Assembly: GCF_024171605.1 (NCBI RefSeq)
Contig: NZ_JALKAA010000003.1
Location: forward strand, 1-64,000
Reading direction: 5' to 3'
Length of the DNA stretch: 64,000 nt
Origin: Pontibacter sp. HSC-36F09
Lineage (GTDB): Bacteria; Bacteroidota; Bacteroidia; Cytophagales; Hymenobacteraceae
Under the pieces are notes generated by a model. That model was not told where the DNA came from, did not search any database, and saw only the letters and a list, made by a program, of their open reading frames with translations. Positions 45,008 to 53,339 of the stretch are shown piece after piece. How positions within the stretch are numbered: the stretch's first letter is position 1; every line of letters starts with the position of its first letter. The translations under genes and the position numbers were made by a program.

Positions 45008-45406
45008 ATGAGCCAGAAAAAATCCGCTTTATACAGCATATTCTTTAACCGATGCCCACGCTGCCGTGAGGGCAAAATGTTCAAGGGTGGCCTCTATACC
45101 ACCAAATTTGCCGACATGCACGAGAACTGCCCCTGCTGCGGACAGGAGTTTGAACCAGAGCCCGGTTTTTATTATGGCGCCATGTATGTGAGCTTCGGTT
45201 TTAATGTGGCCATCTTCGTTGTATCGCTCCTTATCCTGTCCCTGTTTGTAAAGGAAATCACGATGGCCATGATGATCGGGGTGGTAGCTGCTGTGGTGGT
45301 CGGCCTGTTGCCTGTTATTTTCAGATGGTCGCGATCGCTCTACATTCACATCTTCGTGCGCTACGAAGGCCCCTGCAGTGAAATACCTAAAAAGGTGCAT
45401 TCATAA
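45008..45406 (+). CDS. DUF983 zinc-ribbon membrane protein
   Basis: A 132-residue protein. The cytoplasmic N-terminal half is a zinc ribbon: NRCPRCREGKMFKGG and ENCPCCGQEFEPEPGFYYGA give two CxxC pairs. Two membrane helices follow, FGFNVAIFVVSLLILSLFVK and MAMMIGVVAAVVVGLLPVIF. The family is common in Bacteroidota and Alphaproteobacteria, and some members sit next to cytochrome oxidase genes, but no role is proven. It ends with a strong bidirectional terminator. Confidence 0.88.
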   Translation: MSQKKSALYSIFFNRCPRCREGKMFKGGLYTTKFADMHENCPCCGQEFEPEPGFYYGAMYVSFGFNVAIFVVSLLILSLFVKEITMAMMIGVVAAVVVGLLPVIFRWSRSLYIHIFVRYEGPCSEIPKKVHS

Positions 45407-45459
45407 ACCTGTCAACCCAGGGACAAACAGCAAATTTGATTATCTATACTTTTTAAATA

Positions 45460-45496
45460 AGTGAGAGCACCCCGGAAATAACAGGGTGCTCTCACT
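45460..45496. terminator. Bidirectional terminator between convergent genes
   Basis: A 13-bp perfect stem, AGTGAGAGCACCC (45460-45472) and its complement (45484-45496), has an 11-base loop. It lies between the DUF983 stop (45406) and the DUF3078 stop (45515). T-rich sequence on the right and TTTTTAAATAA on the left. Confidence 0.8.
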
Positions 45497-45514
45497 GTTT
45501 ATTGGACTGGTGGA

Positions 45515-46396
45515 TTAGTTTACAGTAAAGCCCTGCATGGTATAGAGGATGCCCAGACCCAGCGACTGATTATACTGCACAGCACTGTCCTGATCGTAGT
45601 CATAAATGAAGTTCGCCATCAGGTTGACGTTGATGTAGCGGTTTACCTTGGCTGTCAACACGGAGTTGAACATGTGATCGATGCGCTTACCAGACAGCTC
45701 CTTGTAATTGATATAGGACATGTAGTTCAGCCTCAGGTTGACGTTCGTGAAGATGTCGCGGTTGTAGCTTGCCTGCACCATGGCGGCGAGCCATTCCGTA
45801 CGCACGCTCTTGCCTTCCGGTACGCCGTAGCGCTCATTCGCTGCCACATTATCATCTGCCAGAAACGTGAAGCGGGGCGCAAAAGGGCTTAGGCGGAGCG
45901 AGAAGTAAGGGTTTGGTTTATACTCAGCTCCTAATGCAAAGGTCAGAAAACCCGGTGACAGGAAGTTGGAGATCAAGCGGTCGGTACCGTCAGCATCCAC
46001 ATCGTACTCATAGCCTTTGGTAAACTGCGACAGAAAGTTTGCCGACACAAAAGTATTCCAGTCAGAGGAGATCGCGTAGCCATACTTGGAATCGAGAAAG
46101 ATACGGTCGATGCTCTTGCGCTGTTCTTCTCCCTTATTTTTGAGCATGCCATACTGTAGCTGCACGGCATTGTCCCAGGAAGTTTTGCCCAGTTTGTAAT
46201 CCGCGTGAGCATCCACGTTGGCGTTAAAGGCGATGGAGCTGATGCCGCCCGCTTTCCAGTTGTCGCTAAAAGCAGCCTGGTTGAGGTTTATACCACCCGC
46301 AAAGCTGCGACGCCAAGTGGTGTCGGGCTCGACCTGTGCCGTTGCTGAAGACACAGTGAGTAAAATGATCAGGAAGGAAAGTAGAATTTTCTGCAT
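45515..46396 (-). CDS. DUF3078 outer-membrane beta-barrel-like protein
   Basis: A 293-residue exported protein from ATG 46396; the frame extends 32 codons upstream, but MQKILLSFLIILLTVSSATA is a clear signal peptide. The mature part shows the DUF3078 pattern: TTWRRSFAGGINLNQAAFSD with NWKAGGISSIAFNANVDAH, then alternating amphipathic strands ending in SLGLGILYTMQGFTVN. It is probably an outer-membrane barrel. Bacteroidota genomes usually carry one or more copies; the ligand is unknown. Monocistronic. Confidence 0.87.
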   Translation of the reverse strand: MQKILLSFLIILLTVSSATAQVEPDTTWRRSFAGGINLNQAAFSDNWKAGGISSIAFNANVDAHADYKLGKTSWDNAVQLQYGMLKNKGEEQRKSIDRIFLDSKYGYAISSDWNTFVSANFLSQFTKGYEYDVDADGTDRLISNFLSPGFLTFALGAEYKPNPYFSLRLSPFAPRFTFLADDNVAANERYGVPEGKSVRTEWLAAMVQASYNRDIFTNVNLRLNYMSYINYKELSGKRIDHMFNSVLTAKVNRYINVNLMANFIYDYDQDSAVQYNQSLGLGILYTMQGFTVN

Positions 46397-46571
46397 GTGT
46401 AAGCTTTGATGTATGAAATGATTTTGAATAGAAAACGCAATTGACATAGGTATAGAGCTATGCTTTTGAGTTGCTATATAGCGCTTACGCAATTTTGCAG
46501 GTATAGGTATGATTTTTTAAGATTTGGCAGCTCCCTATGGGGGGGCCGTTTATTTTTCGGATAAGTATACG

Positions 46572-47291
46572 CTATTTCTGTTTTTCCCTGGTGAAAGGCA
46601 CAAACACCACGGGCATTAAGTTTCGAGTGACGGCTTCGCCGCGTTTTTTTTCGATCAGTTTGAGTGTTTGGTTCATGTATACCGGCCCGACAGGGATCAC
46701 CATACGGCCGCCCTCCTTTAGCTGCTCAAACAGCGGAGGGGGGACAGACTCGGCGCCAGCCGTTACCACGATCGCATCGAAAGGTGCATGCTCCTTCCAC
46801 CCCGCGTAGCCGTCGCCGATTTTTACTTCCACGTTATCATAGCCCAGTTGCTTAAGTCGTGCTGCGGCCATTTTTCCATGTTCCGGAATGATCTCGATGG
46901 TGTATACCTGCTTCACGATCTCAGCTAGCACGGCAGCCTGGTAGCCCGATCCGGTCCCGATCTCCAGCACTTTCATATCGGGTGTGGGCTCAATCACCTG
47001 GGTCATGTAGGCCACCATGTAAGGCTGTGAAATCGTTTGTTTATACCCAATGGGCAAAGCGCTGTCAGTATAGGCTTCGTTAGCGATGGAGGGAGGGACA
47101 AAGAGATGCCGCTGGACGGAGCGCATAGCGTTTAATACTGCTTTGTCGCTAACGCCCCGTCGCTTGATCTGTTGCTCCACCATTTGTTCACGCTGCGCTT
47201 TGTAAGCGTCTTCCTGCACTGGAGTTGTTGACAGCAGAAAGGAAAGCAGTATGTAAACCGGCATCAGCATGGTCTTCTTTAATTTTAGCAA
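46572..47291 (-). CDS. pcm: Protein-L-isoaspartate O-methyltransferase, apparently exported
   Basis: A 239-residue protein. Pcm motifs are intact: QRHLFVPPSIANEAYTDSAL, PIGYKQTISQPYMVAYMTQV (the conserved isoaspartate-binding loop), KVLEIGTGSGYQAAVLAEI (SAM motif I), VYTIEIIPEHGKMAAARLK, VKIGDGYAGWKEHAPFDAI and GGRMVIPVGPVYMNQTLKLI. It repairs isomerised aspartate residues. The N-terminus, KLKKTMLMPVYILLSFLLS, looks like a signal peptide. Leu/Met-8 (47270) is an alternative start that keeps it. Exported Pcm is odd because SAM is cytoplasmic. Confidence 0.88.
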   Translation of the reverse strand: MLKLKKTMLMPVYILLSFLLSTTPVQEDAYKAQREQMVEQQIKRRGVSDKAVLNAMRSVQRHLFVPPSIANEAYTDSALPIGYKQTISQPYMVAYMTQVIEPTPDMKVLEIGTGSGYQAAVLAEIVKQVYTIEIIPEHGKMAAARLKQLGYDNVEVKIGDGYAGWKEHAPFDAIVVTAGAESVPPPLFEQLKEGGRMVIPVGPVYMNQTLKLIEKKRGEAVTRNLMPVVFVPFTREKQK

Positions 47292-47438
47292 CAGGTATAG
47301 TTATTTATACTTCTGCCTATAGATTATGTTATGGGCCTGTTGCCGGGTAAATACAAATTTCTTTAGGCAAGGTTGCAGGGAAAACCGATCTCTTCTTTTA
47401 TATTTAAAGCTCATTTCCCTTGTTGGTATATTTCAGGT

Positions 47439-48644
47439 ATGGCATTTAGTAACATTCAGTCGCTTTTAATCCGGGGCGCAGTGGCGTGCGCTTTTTTTTT
47501 GTCTTTCAGTGCTTGCTCTCAAAATGAAGAGCTTATCGTTGAGGAGGACTGTGAACTGCACGTAGAGGCGCCCGAAACCTTTACGCCTACAGTCGCCACC
47601 ACACTTGGCAAGCAGGTAGATTCCCTTTTTACACAGTTGCACAAAAGAAAGGGCTTCAACGGTACTGTGCTTGTGACCAAATATGACCAGATCATTTATC
47701 GCGGCGCTTTTGGCTATGCTGATTTCAAGACCAAGGACACCTTGAGCACCCAGACCGTATTTCAACTCGCCTCCGTTTCGAAGCAGTTCACGGCCGTAGC
47801 CATTATGATGCTGAAGGAGCAGGGCAAACTGAGCTACGACGACAGTCTGCAGGTATACATCTCCGACTTCCCTTACCGTGGCATTACCATCAGGCAACTG
47901 CTCACACACCGTTCCGGTCTGCCTAACTATACCTATTTTAGTGATGAACTATGGCCCGACCGCAAGGTGGATCTGAGCAACGACGATGTGCTGAGCATGA
48001 TGGCTGTGCATAAACCCAGGATCTACTACCGGCCTGACCGCACCTTCAGTTACAGTAACACGGGGTACGCGCTGCTGGCCTCCGTCGTGGAGAAAGCCTC
48101 GGGACAGCCTTTTGCTGAATTTATGCGCGAGCATATTTTTGAACCGCTCAAAATGAACAGCACTTATACCTTTAACCATGAACTGGTTGCCCAAACTGGT
48201 AAGGTGGCTTCTGGCCACATCGGCGGTCGGCGCAAACGCCAGCCCGACTACCAGGATACCGTGCTGGGTGATAAAGGCATGTACTCGACTGTGGAGGACC
48301 TGTACAAGTGGGACCAGGCGCTCTATACCCAAAAGCTGGTGAAGCGCGAAACGCTTGAAGAGGCCTTCTCGCCGACCGGCAAAGTGAATAAAAGGGATGA
48401 ATCCTACGGCTACGGCTGGCGGATCAAGCAGTTGGAAAGCGGCGATACGGTCGTGTACCACGGTGGTCTGTGGCATGGCTTCAACACCTACTTCCTGCGT
48501 AACCCCAACGACCACAGTTCCATCATTGTGCTCAGCAACCTGACCAACGGTAGCCTGAACTACATGAAAGACGTGCGAAACTTCATGTATCCGGCCCGCC
48601 CTAAAAACGAGAAAAGGCAAGGGCAGGTGGCAAGCGCCCGGTAG
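47439..48644 (+). CDS. Serine hydrolase (class C beta-lactamase / penicillin-binding family) lipoprotein
   Basis: A 401-residue protein from ATG 47439 (MAFSNIQSLL); 22 earlier codons, opening with a non-ATG start, are rejected because the lipoprotein signal with lipobox FSAC begins here. Beta-lactamase family motifs: FQLASVSKQFTAVAIMML (SxxK nucleophile), FSYSNTGYALLASVVEKAS (YxN) and VVYHGGLWHGFNTYF (HGG in place of KTG). The fold suits esterases, D-aminopeptidases and carboxypeptidases, so actual beta-lactam hydrolysis is doubtful. It acts in the periplasm, attached to a membrane. It is divergent from pcm. Confidence 0.87.
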   Translation: MAFSNIQSLLIRGAVACAFFLSFSACSQNEELIVEEDCELHVEAPETFTPTVATTLGKQVDSLFTQLHKRKGFNGTVLVTKYDQIIYRGAFGYADFKTKDTLSTQTVFQLASVSKQFTAVAIMMLKEQGKLSYDDSLQVYISDFPYRGITIRQLLTHRSGLPNYTYFSDELWPDRKVDLSNDDVLSMMAVHKPRIYYRPDRTFSYSNTGYALLASVVEKASGQPFAEFMREHIFEPLKMNSTYTFNHELVAQTGKVASGHIGGRRKRQPDYQDTVLGDKGMYSTVEDLYKWDQALYTQKLVKRETLEEAFSPTGKVNKRDESYGYGWRIKQLESGDTVVYHGGLWHGFNTYFLRNPNDHSSIIVLSNLTNGSLNYMKDVRNFMYPARPKNEKRQGQVASAR

Positions 48645-48661
48645 TAGTATGTAAACCTCTA

Positions 48662-49051
48662 ATGAAGCAAAAGCAATTTCCAACTGATTTTATCGACTAT
48701 CTGTGCCTTTCTACCCTCGTAGGTATAAAGGGTGGGGTAACGCGCGAAACTTTTCTCAATATCTGGATGGTCGAAGTGGCGGGAAGAGTTTTCGCTCGTA
48801 GCTGGTCCAAGAGTAATAAAAGCTGGTTTACAGCTTTTATAGAAGAGGGTGTGGGGCAGATCCAGTATGGCCAAAGCTTGCTGAACGTACGAGGAGAGCA
48901 GACGAAATACACCGATCTGAACCTGCTAATCGACGATGCCTACAAAGCCAAGTATACCCAGGAGCATAACCTGCCTTATGTAGCCGGTATAACCCAGCCC
49001 GAATACCACTTCTATACGATGGAGTTTATTTTTGAGGGTTTGTCAGTTTAG
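48662..49051 (+). CDS. DUF2255 family protein
   Basis: A 129-residue protein beginning MKQKQFPTDFIDYLCLSTLV. The core TFLNIWMVEVAGRVFARSWS followed by KSNKSWFTAFIEEGVGQIQY is the DUF2255 pattern (W-x-V-x-V-x-x-R-x-x-x-R-S, then W). The family resembles small flavin-reductase-like domains, and no activity is known. It is 17 bases after the serine hydrolase and may share its transcript. Confidence 0.75.
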   Translation: MKQKQFPTDFIDYLCLSTLVGIKGGVTRETFLNIWMVEVAGRVFARSWSKSNKSWFTAFIEEGVGQIQYGQSLLNVRGEQTKYTDLNLLIDDAYKAKYTQEHNLPYVAGITQPEYHFYTMEFIFEGLSV

Positions 49052-49582
49052 CTGGTTATCAGTAGGTTTACAAATTAAGAATCTGACTGCACAGGCAGGT
49101 AGCAACAAAGACCACATCGTGCTTAGGAATTTAAAAAATCTCCATTTCTTTCCTGAACTGCCTGGGCAAAACTCCACTTTTCCTTTTAAAAAATTTCCCA
49201 AAAGCAGATTGGTCGGACAGGCGCCTCTCATTGACGGAGGGCTCGTATATCGCTAGAATTTGGTAAGTCAGCTATCGGGTCTACCAACAGTATTTATCCC
49301 TCATCAACCCTTCCTTTTAATTCAGTCACTTCTACCCCTTCTGTACCAGAAGGTGTGAAATAAATTAGGAAAAGCCTGGAAGTAGATGGTGTTGATCAGC
49401 TGTCTCGGCTTCCAAAAGACCGCTCATCGAGGTTGACAATGGAAAAATCGCCAGGACAATAGTGAAACAGTTAATTCTTCCGATCCGTCATACGCTCCCA
49501 GCTATTTCAGAATGATGCGCTAAGTAACTGTAGTGACCACACTTCGTTAGAAATGTAGTGCTGCACTTTACTTTATTTGCTG
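49052..49582. other. Intergenic region, possibly with decayed coding sequence
   Basis: About 530 bases with no convincing gene. The frame at 49420-49516 reads SKRPLIEVDNGKIARTIVKQ and onward to a stop, without a start, and could be the remnant of a gene. Another short frame at 49150-49255 ends APLIDGGLVYR. No repeat boundaries, inverted ends or transposase motifs are present. The last 60 bases are the upstream region of the 49583 gene. Confidence 0.4.
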
Positions 49583-50248
49583 ATGAGAAGGAGGGAGGTT
49601 TTCAGTTACTTGTTCTGTCTGTCACTTCTGCTTTACATGGTACCTATATCTGAATGCGGTGCTCAAGTACTTTCAGGTGAAGTGTTTGCCGGCACAGACT
49701 GGAATTTACCCATTCAATTAAAAATAAAACAACCTGGTGAGAATGACATTGCTTTTAAGGCCCGCTACCGTACTAGACCATGGAAAGGTTCTCCATATTA
49801 TGCATACCGGTTGGGCTTTCAGCAATGGTCACTGGAGTTAATTCACCATAAACTATACCTTCAAAATCCTCCACCCGAAATAGAACACTTTGAGGTTTCG
49901 CACGGGTATAACATGGCCATGGTAAGCAGAGACCTGCCATATAGGTATAACCCTTCTCTTTTTAAGCTTGGCTTAGGTATAGTGGTGGGCCACCCGGAAG
50001 GGAACGTAAGAGGGAAGCCGATCAATCCGGTGAACAGCTTATTAGGGGGTGGTTATCATATTTCAGGTGTATGTTTTCAAGCCGCCTTTAGCCCTAAACT
50101 GAAAATTACGGAGCATTGGTTTATCCGGCCGGAAGCAAAACTGACAGCAGCCTGGGCGCAGTTCTCTTTATTGGGAGGAGGTTCTGCACAGGTACCGAAT
50201 ATTGCCTTTCATACCCTGGTGGGGTTAGGTTACCAAGGGGAGCTTTAA
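49583..50248 (+). CDS. Exported protein, probable outer-membrane barrel, function unknown
   Basis: A 221-residue protein from ATG 49583 (a TTG two codons earlier is possible). A signal peptide, FSYLFCLSLLLYMVPISECG, precedes a mature part of short amphipathic strands: FKARYRTRPWKGSPYYAYRL, LELIHHKLYLQN, YNPSLFKLGLGIVVGHPEGN, VNSLLGGGYHISGVCFQAAF and VPNIAFHTLVGLGYQGEL, ending hydrophobic. The spacing suggests an eight-strand barrel. I do not recognise the family. It is convergent with the histidine kinase gene; the 100 bases between contain a loose hairpin without a T-run. Confidence 0.6.
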   Translation: MRRREVFSYLFCLSLLLYMVPISECGAQVLSGEVFAGTDWNLPIQLKIKQPGENDIAFKARYRTRPWKGSPYYAYRLGFQQWSLELIHHKLYLQNPPPEIEHFEVSHGYNMAMVSRDLPYRYNPSLFKLGLGIVVGHPEGNVRGKPINPVNSLLGGGYHISGVCFQAAFSPKLKITEHWFIRPEAKLTAAWAQFSLLGGGSAQVPNIAFHTLVGLGYQGEL

Positions 50249-50350
50249 TCTGCTCTTTATGTTGTTCCAAATCAGCTCCAACTCGTTTAACACCCACTGC
50301 GTGGCGCATACCTATGTGGCAGTTACTCTGGGTGTGTCTGCGGGCTTAAC

Positions 50351-51703
50351 TTATCCAAAACGAAGTATAAATACGGTGCCTTCTCCTTCTTCAGACTGTA
50401 CCTGAATGGTGCCGTTATGTAGCATGACGATCTGCTTGCACAAACTTAGGCCGATGCCGCTACCTTGTTTTCGGGTACTGAAGAAAGGAATAAAAATTTT
50501 CTCCTGAACTTCCTCTGACATGCCTTTTCCATTATCGGATACCCTTATCACAACCTTTCCATTCGAAGCCTTCAAAGCTGATAAAGTGATCATAGGGTCT
50601 ATACTGTCTTTCACGGCATCGATAGCGTTTACAACCAAATTTATAAGCGCCTGGTCCAGCAGGTTAGGGTCTGCCTGAAGGGCTAAATCCTGATCTTTTA
50701 AATTGATTTCCAGGCTGATGTTTTTTTGAGCGAGCGTGGGTTGCATTAGTCGGGAAAGGTTCGAAAACAGCTCCCGAACATATACCTTATCTAAATTCAG
50801 CGTGGTTATTTTATTCAGGTTTCTGTACGTTTCAGCGAATCTCAGGAGGCCTTCACTTCTGCGTTTAATCGTGCTTATACCTATTTCAAGGTCTTCCACG
50901 TCATCCTGGTTGATGCCGGTGGCAATAGAATGCTGCAACCGGTTTTTCAGGGTATCAGCCAGTGAAGATATTGGTGCCACTGAATTCATGATTTCATGCG
51001 TCATCACGTTCAGAAGCTTTTGCCACGCCTGTGATTCTGTTTCGTCCAGGGCTTCATTTATATTCTGAAAAGCTACCAGTTTATACTGTATCCCTTCATT
51101 CTGGAAGGTAGCGGCGGAAAGGAGCACTTTTATTGTTCTTTTGTCTCGCTGAGCTGTATGGGCGGTGGCTATTTTGGTTTGTCCGGGTTGCAATTGCTGC
51201 ACTTCCAGGTATAAGCCCAAATCCCTTTTCTCGAGCGCATGTACTGATTTCATGTGAGGCACGTGAAGCAGATTTTTAAGGGATTCGTTCATCAGCAAAA
51301 TTTCACCACTACCAAGCGCATACGTCATAATGCCGGTATCTATTAGCTCGGTTATTTTCTGCAGGTTCTGATACTGCGTTTGTTTTTCGAGGCTGATTGA
51401 TTTGAAAGTAGAACTGATTTCATTGAACCCATGCCTGAGTATCTTCAGGTCTGAAGAGGCATGGTTCTCATCGAAAAAAATAGAGAAATCTCGGTAATGG
51501 ATGGATTGAATGAATTGCTGAAATTCTGCTTGTGCCCGTTTGTGAAACTGAATCAGCTCGTATACCTGGAAAATGATAACAGGAAGTATAAATACAAGCG
51601 CCTCTGTCCACTGCTTTAGAAGCAATAAAGCCGGTAAACTCAGGGTAATCACTAAGAGTGCTACCCGCAGGGAAAGCTTTGATTCGTAACTGTTAAAGCT
51701 CAT
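50351..51703 (-). CDS. Sensor histidine kinase (NtrB-like partner of the adjacent regulator)
   Basis: A 450-residue protein. Two membrane helices lie near residues 12-50 with almost no periplasmic loop, so it probably senses a membrane or cytoplasmic signal. A PAS-like region (residues 115-225) precedes the dimerisation/phosphoacceptor domain, with the H-box VMTHEIMNSVAPISSL. The ATPase domain has the N-box LDQALINLVVNAIDAV, G1 VRVSDNGKGMSEE, F-box IFIPFFSTRKQ and G2 GSGIGLSLCKQI. It overlaps the sigma-54 regulator by 11 bases, so the two are coupled. Confidence 0.92.
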   Translation of the reverse strand: MSFNSYESKLSLRVALLVITLSLPALLLLKQWTEALVFILPVIIFQVYELIQFHKRAQAEFQQFIQSIHYRDFSIFFDENHASSDLKILRHGFNEISSTFKSISLEKQTQYQNLQKITELIDTGIMTYALGSGEILLMNESLKNLLHVPHMKSVHALEKRDLGLYLEVQQLQPGQTKIATAHTAQRDKRTIKVLLSAATFQNEGIQYKLVAFQNINEALDETESQAWQKLLNVMTHEIMNSVAPISSLADTLKNRLQHSIATGINQDDVEDLEIGISTIKRRSEGLLRFAETYRNLNKITTLNLDKVYVRELFSNLSRLMQPTLAQKNISLEINLKDQDLALQADPNLLDQALINLVVNAIDAVKDSIDPMITLSALKASNGKVVIRVSDNGKGMSEEVQEKIFIPFFSTRKQGSGIGLSLCKQIVMLHNGTIQVQSEEGEGTVFILRFG

Positions 51704-53051
51704 ACTTATTCAGTCGGCGATAGAGAGCGGTGCGCGTTATACCCAATTCTTTAGCAGCTTTTGTCATGTTGCCACCATGCCGCTCCAACACGCGGTTGAT
51801 CGTAGTTTTTTCCAGTTCTTCCAGATTTGTTTCGGCTACAGTGTCTTCCATAAGAGGGGCGGCCTCGATTGGTGAGAAAAGAATGTCTTCTGCAGATAAC
51901 AATGCGCTGTCAGCCATGATCACGGCCCGTTCAATAGCATACTGAAGTTCCCGCACGTTGCCTGGGTAATGGTAACGCAGCAGCTTTTCCTGTGCTGGTT
52001 TAGACAGTTCAAGCGTTGGTTTCATGTATTTCCCGGCGTACACTTTCATAAAATGCTTTGCCAGCAAAATGATGTCGCTCCCGCGTTTGCGCAGTGGCGG
52101 AATCGTTATTTCCACGGTGTTGATGCGATAGATAAGGTCTTTCCGGAAATGCGCGTTGTTTGCCAGATCAGCCAGCGGCATATTGGTTGCGCAAAGCAGG
52201 CGAACATCTATGTCGATTGGTTCATTGGTGCCCACCCGGATCACCTGCCTGTTCTGCAACACACTGAGCAGTTTAGACTGTTGGTGCAGGGATATATTGC
52301 CTATTTCATCCAAAAAGATTGTTCCGCCTTTTGCAGTTTCAAACCTGCCGGCCCGATCTTCTTTCGCATCTGTAAAAGCGCCTTTTTTGTGTCCGAACAG
52401 CTCCGATTCAAAAAGTGATTCCGTCAGCGCCCCTACATCAACTTTTACAAAAGGCTTATCGGCACGAAGCGAATGCTGGTGAATGGCTTTAGCCACCAGT
52501 TCTTTGCCTGTCCCGTTCTCGCCCAGTATTAAAATGTTGGCATCCGTCGGAGCCACCTTACTTATTTTGGTAAAGATCGCCTGCATGACTTCTGATTCGC
52601 CGAGCAAATCAAAGCCGGGTACTGTAGAAGAAGGCACAAAACCAGCTGCTTTGGTGCCGTTAGCTTTAGCGGAAATGGCCGCCTGAATGGTACCGATCAG
52701 TTTTTCATTGACCCATGGTTTAACTACAAAGTCAAAGGCGCCTTCCTTCAGCGAGCGTATGGCCAGGTCGATGTCGCCGTAAGCCGTGATCATGATGACT
52801 GCTGTGTCAGGTGTCAGCTCCTTTATCTTTTTTAGCCAGAATAACCCCTCGTTTCCGGTATTGATGGAACTGACAAAGTTCATGTCCAGCAGGATAAGGT
52901 CGAATGACTTTTCCTTAAGGATGGATGGGATATGCTCGGGGTTTTTTTCAGTGACAATCTCCCTTACCTCCGGCCTTAGCAGCAACCGGACAGCGGTTAA
53001 TACATCCGTGTCGTCATCAACCACCAGAATAGAAGCTTTCTTTAATTGCAT
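51693..53051 (-). CDS. Sigma-54-dependent response regulator (NtrC family)
   Basis: A 452-residue activator from ATG 53051 (MQLKKASILVVDDD); six earlier codons (53069) are optional. Receiver domain: ILVVDDDTDV and the phosphorylation site DLILLDMNF, then FVVKPW. The AAA+ domain has GENGTGKELVAKAIH (Walker A), GTIFLDEIGN (Walker B) and the sigma-54 contact loop GAFTDA instead of GAFTGA. The C-terminal Fis-type helix-turn-helix is GGNMTKAAKELGITRTALYR. Phosphorylated by the overlapping kinase gene product, it should drive sigma-54 promoters. Matching sites lie upstream of 53340 and 55948. Confidence 0.94.
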   Translation of the reverse strand: MQLKKASILVVDDDTDVLTAVRLLLRPEVREIVTEKNPEHIPSILKEKSFDLILLDMNFVSSINTGNEGLFWLKKIKELTPDTAVIMITAYGDIDLAIRSLKEGAFDFVVKPWVNEKLIGTIQAAISAKANGTKAAGFVPSSTVPGFDLLGESEVMQAIFTKISKVAPTDANILILGENGTGKELVAKAIHQHSLRADKPFVKVDVGALTESLFESELFGHKKGAFTDAKEDRAGRFETAKGGTIFLDEIGNISLHQQSKLLSVLQNRQVIRVGTNEPIDIDVRLLCATNMPLADLANNAHFRKDLIYRINTVEITIPPLRKRGSDIILLAKHFMKVYAGKYMKPTLELSKPAQEKLLRYHYPGNVRELQYAIERAVIMADSALLSAEDILFSPIEAAPLMEDTVAETNLEELEKTTINRVLERHGGNMTKAAKELGITRTALYRRLNKYEL

Positions 53052-53163
53052 AAGCGCAAGGTATAGCAATGGAAAAGTATATAGTAACGGAATAAACTAC
53101 AATTATGCCATTTATACAATACGCTGATTTAGAAGCAGTATCAGCATTTAACTCTCTGCGACA

Positions 53164-53210
53164 TGTACGTTATCGCACACTTGGCGCACGATTCTGCACG
53201 GTACTGTTCT
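53164..53210. promoter_or_regulatory. Candidate regulator-binding sites upstream of the ABC permease
   Basis: TGTACG-TTAT-CGCACA at 53164-53179 is an inverted repeat with a single mismatch between the arms. A weaker copy, TGCACGGTACTGTTCT, is at 53195-53210, 31 bp on, about three helical turns. The same motif recurs twice upstream of the adaptor gene. It lies between the divergent regulator and permease genes, about 70-80 bp upstream of a sigma-54-like promoter, as NtrC-type enhancers do. Confidence 0.6.
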
Positions 53211-53245
53211 GTAATTTTAATTAATGTGTTGATTATGAGGTATAT

Positions 53246-53263
53246 GTGGTTTTGGCATTGCTT
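53246..53263 (+). promoter_or_regulatory. Candidate sigma-54 promoter of the ABC permease gene
   Basis: TGTGGTTTTGGCATTGCTT has GG at 53248-53249 and GC at 53260-53261, exactly ten bases apart, with a perfect TTGC in the -12 element. The CAC after TGG is missing. It lies about 77 bases before the ATG at 53340. Confidence 0.5.
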
Positions 53264-53339
53264 CTGATAATGTCAGTTTGCCTGAGTCCGGCGCTACGAA
53301 AATTATAAACGAACCCAAGAACTGCTAAGCCATCAACGT

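Noticed and set aside
46543..46549. Run of seven Gs as a phase-variation tract
   Set aside because: It lies between genes, is short for slippage, and is not in a coding frame or spaced promoter.
47949..48683. 244-residue minus-strand open frame
   Set aside because: Opposite the serine hydrolase with intact SxxK and YxN motifs.
49420..49516. Start-less frame reading SKRPLIEVDNGKIARTIVKQ...
   Set aside because: A real gene was not accepted: no start, under 40 residues, a stop just upstream, and no motif. Recorded only as a possible remnant.
50249..50350. Loose hairpin between the convergent genes ending at 50248 and 50351 as a terminator
   Set aside because: The stems are short (ACACCC and ACTGC) with large gaps and no T-run on either strand.
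53164..53197. TTGGCGCACGATTCTGCAC as a sigma-54 promoter
   Set aside because: GG and GC are 11 bases apart, one more than the usual ten; the element at 53246-53263 fits better and stands at the right distance from the enhancer sites.
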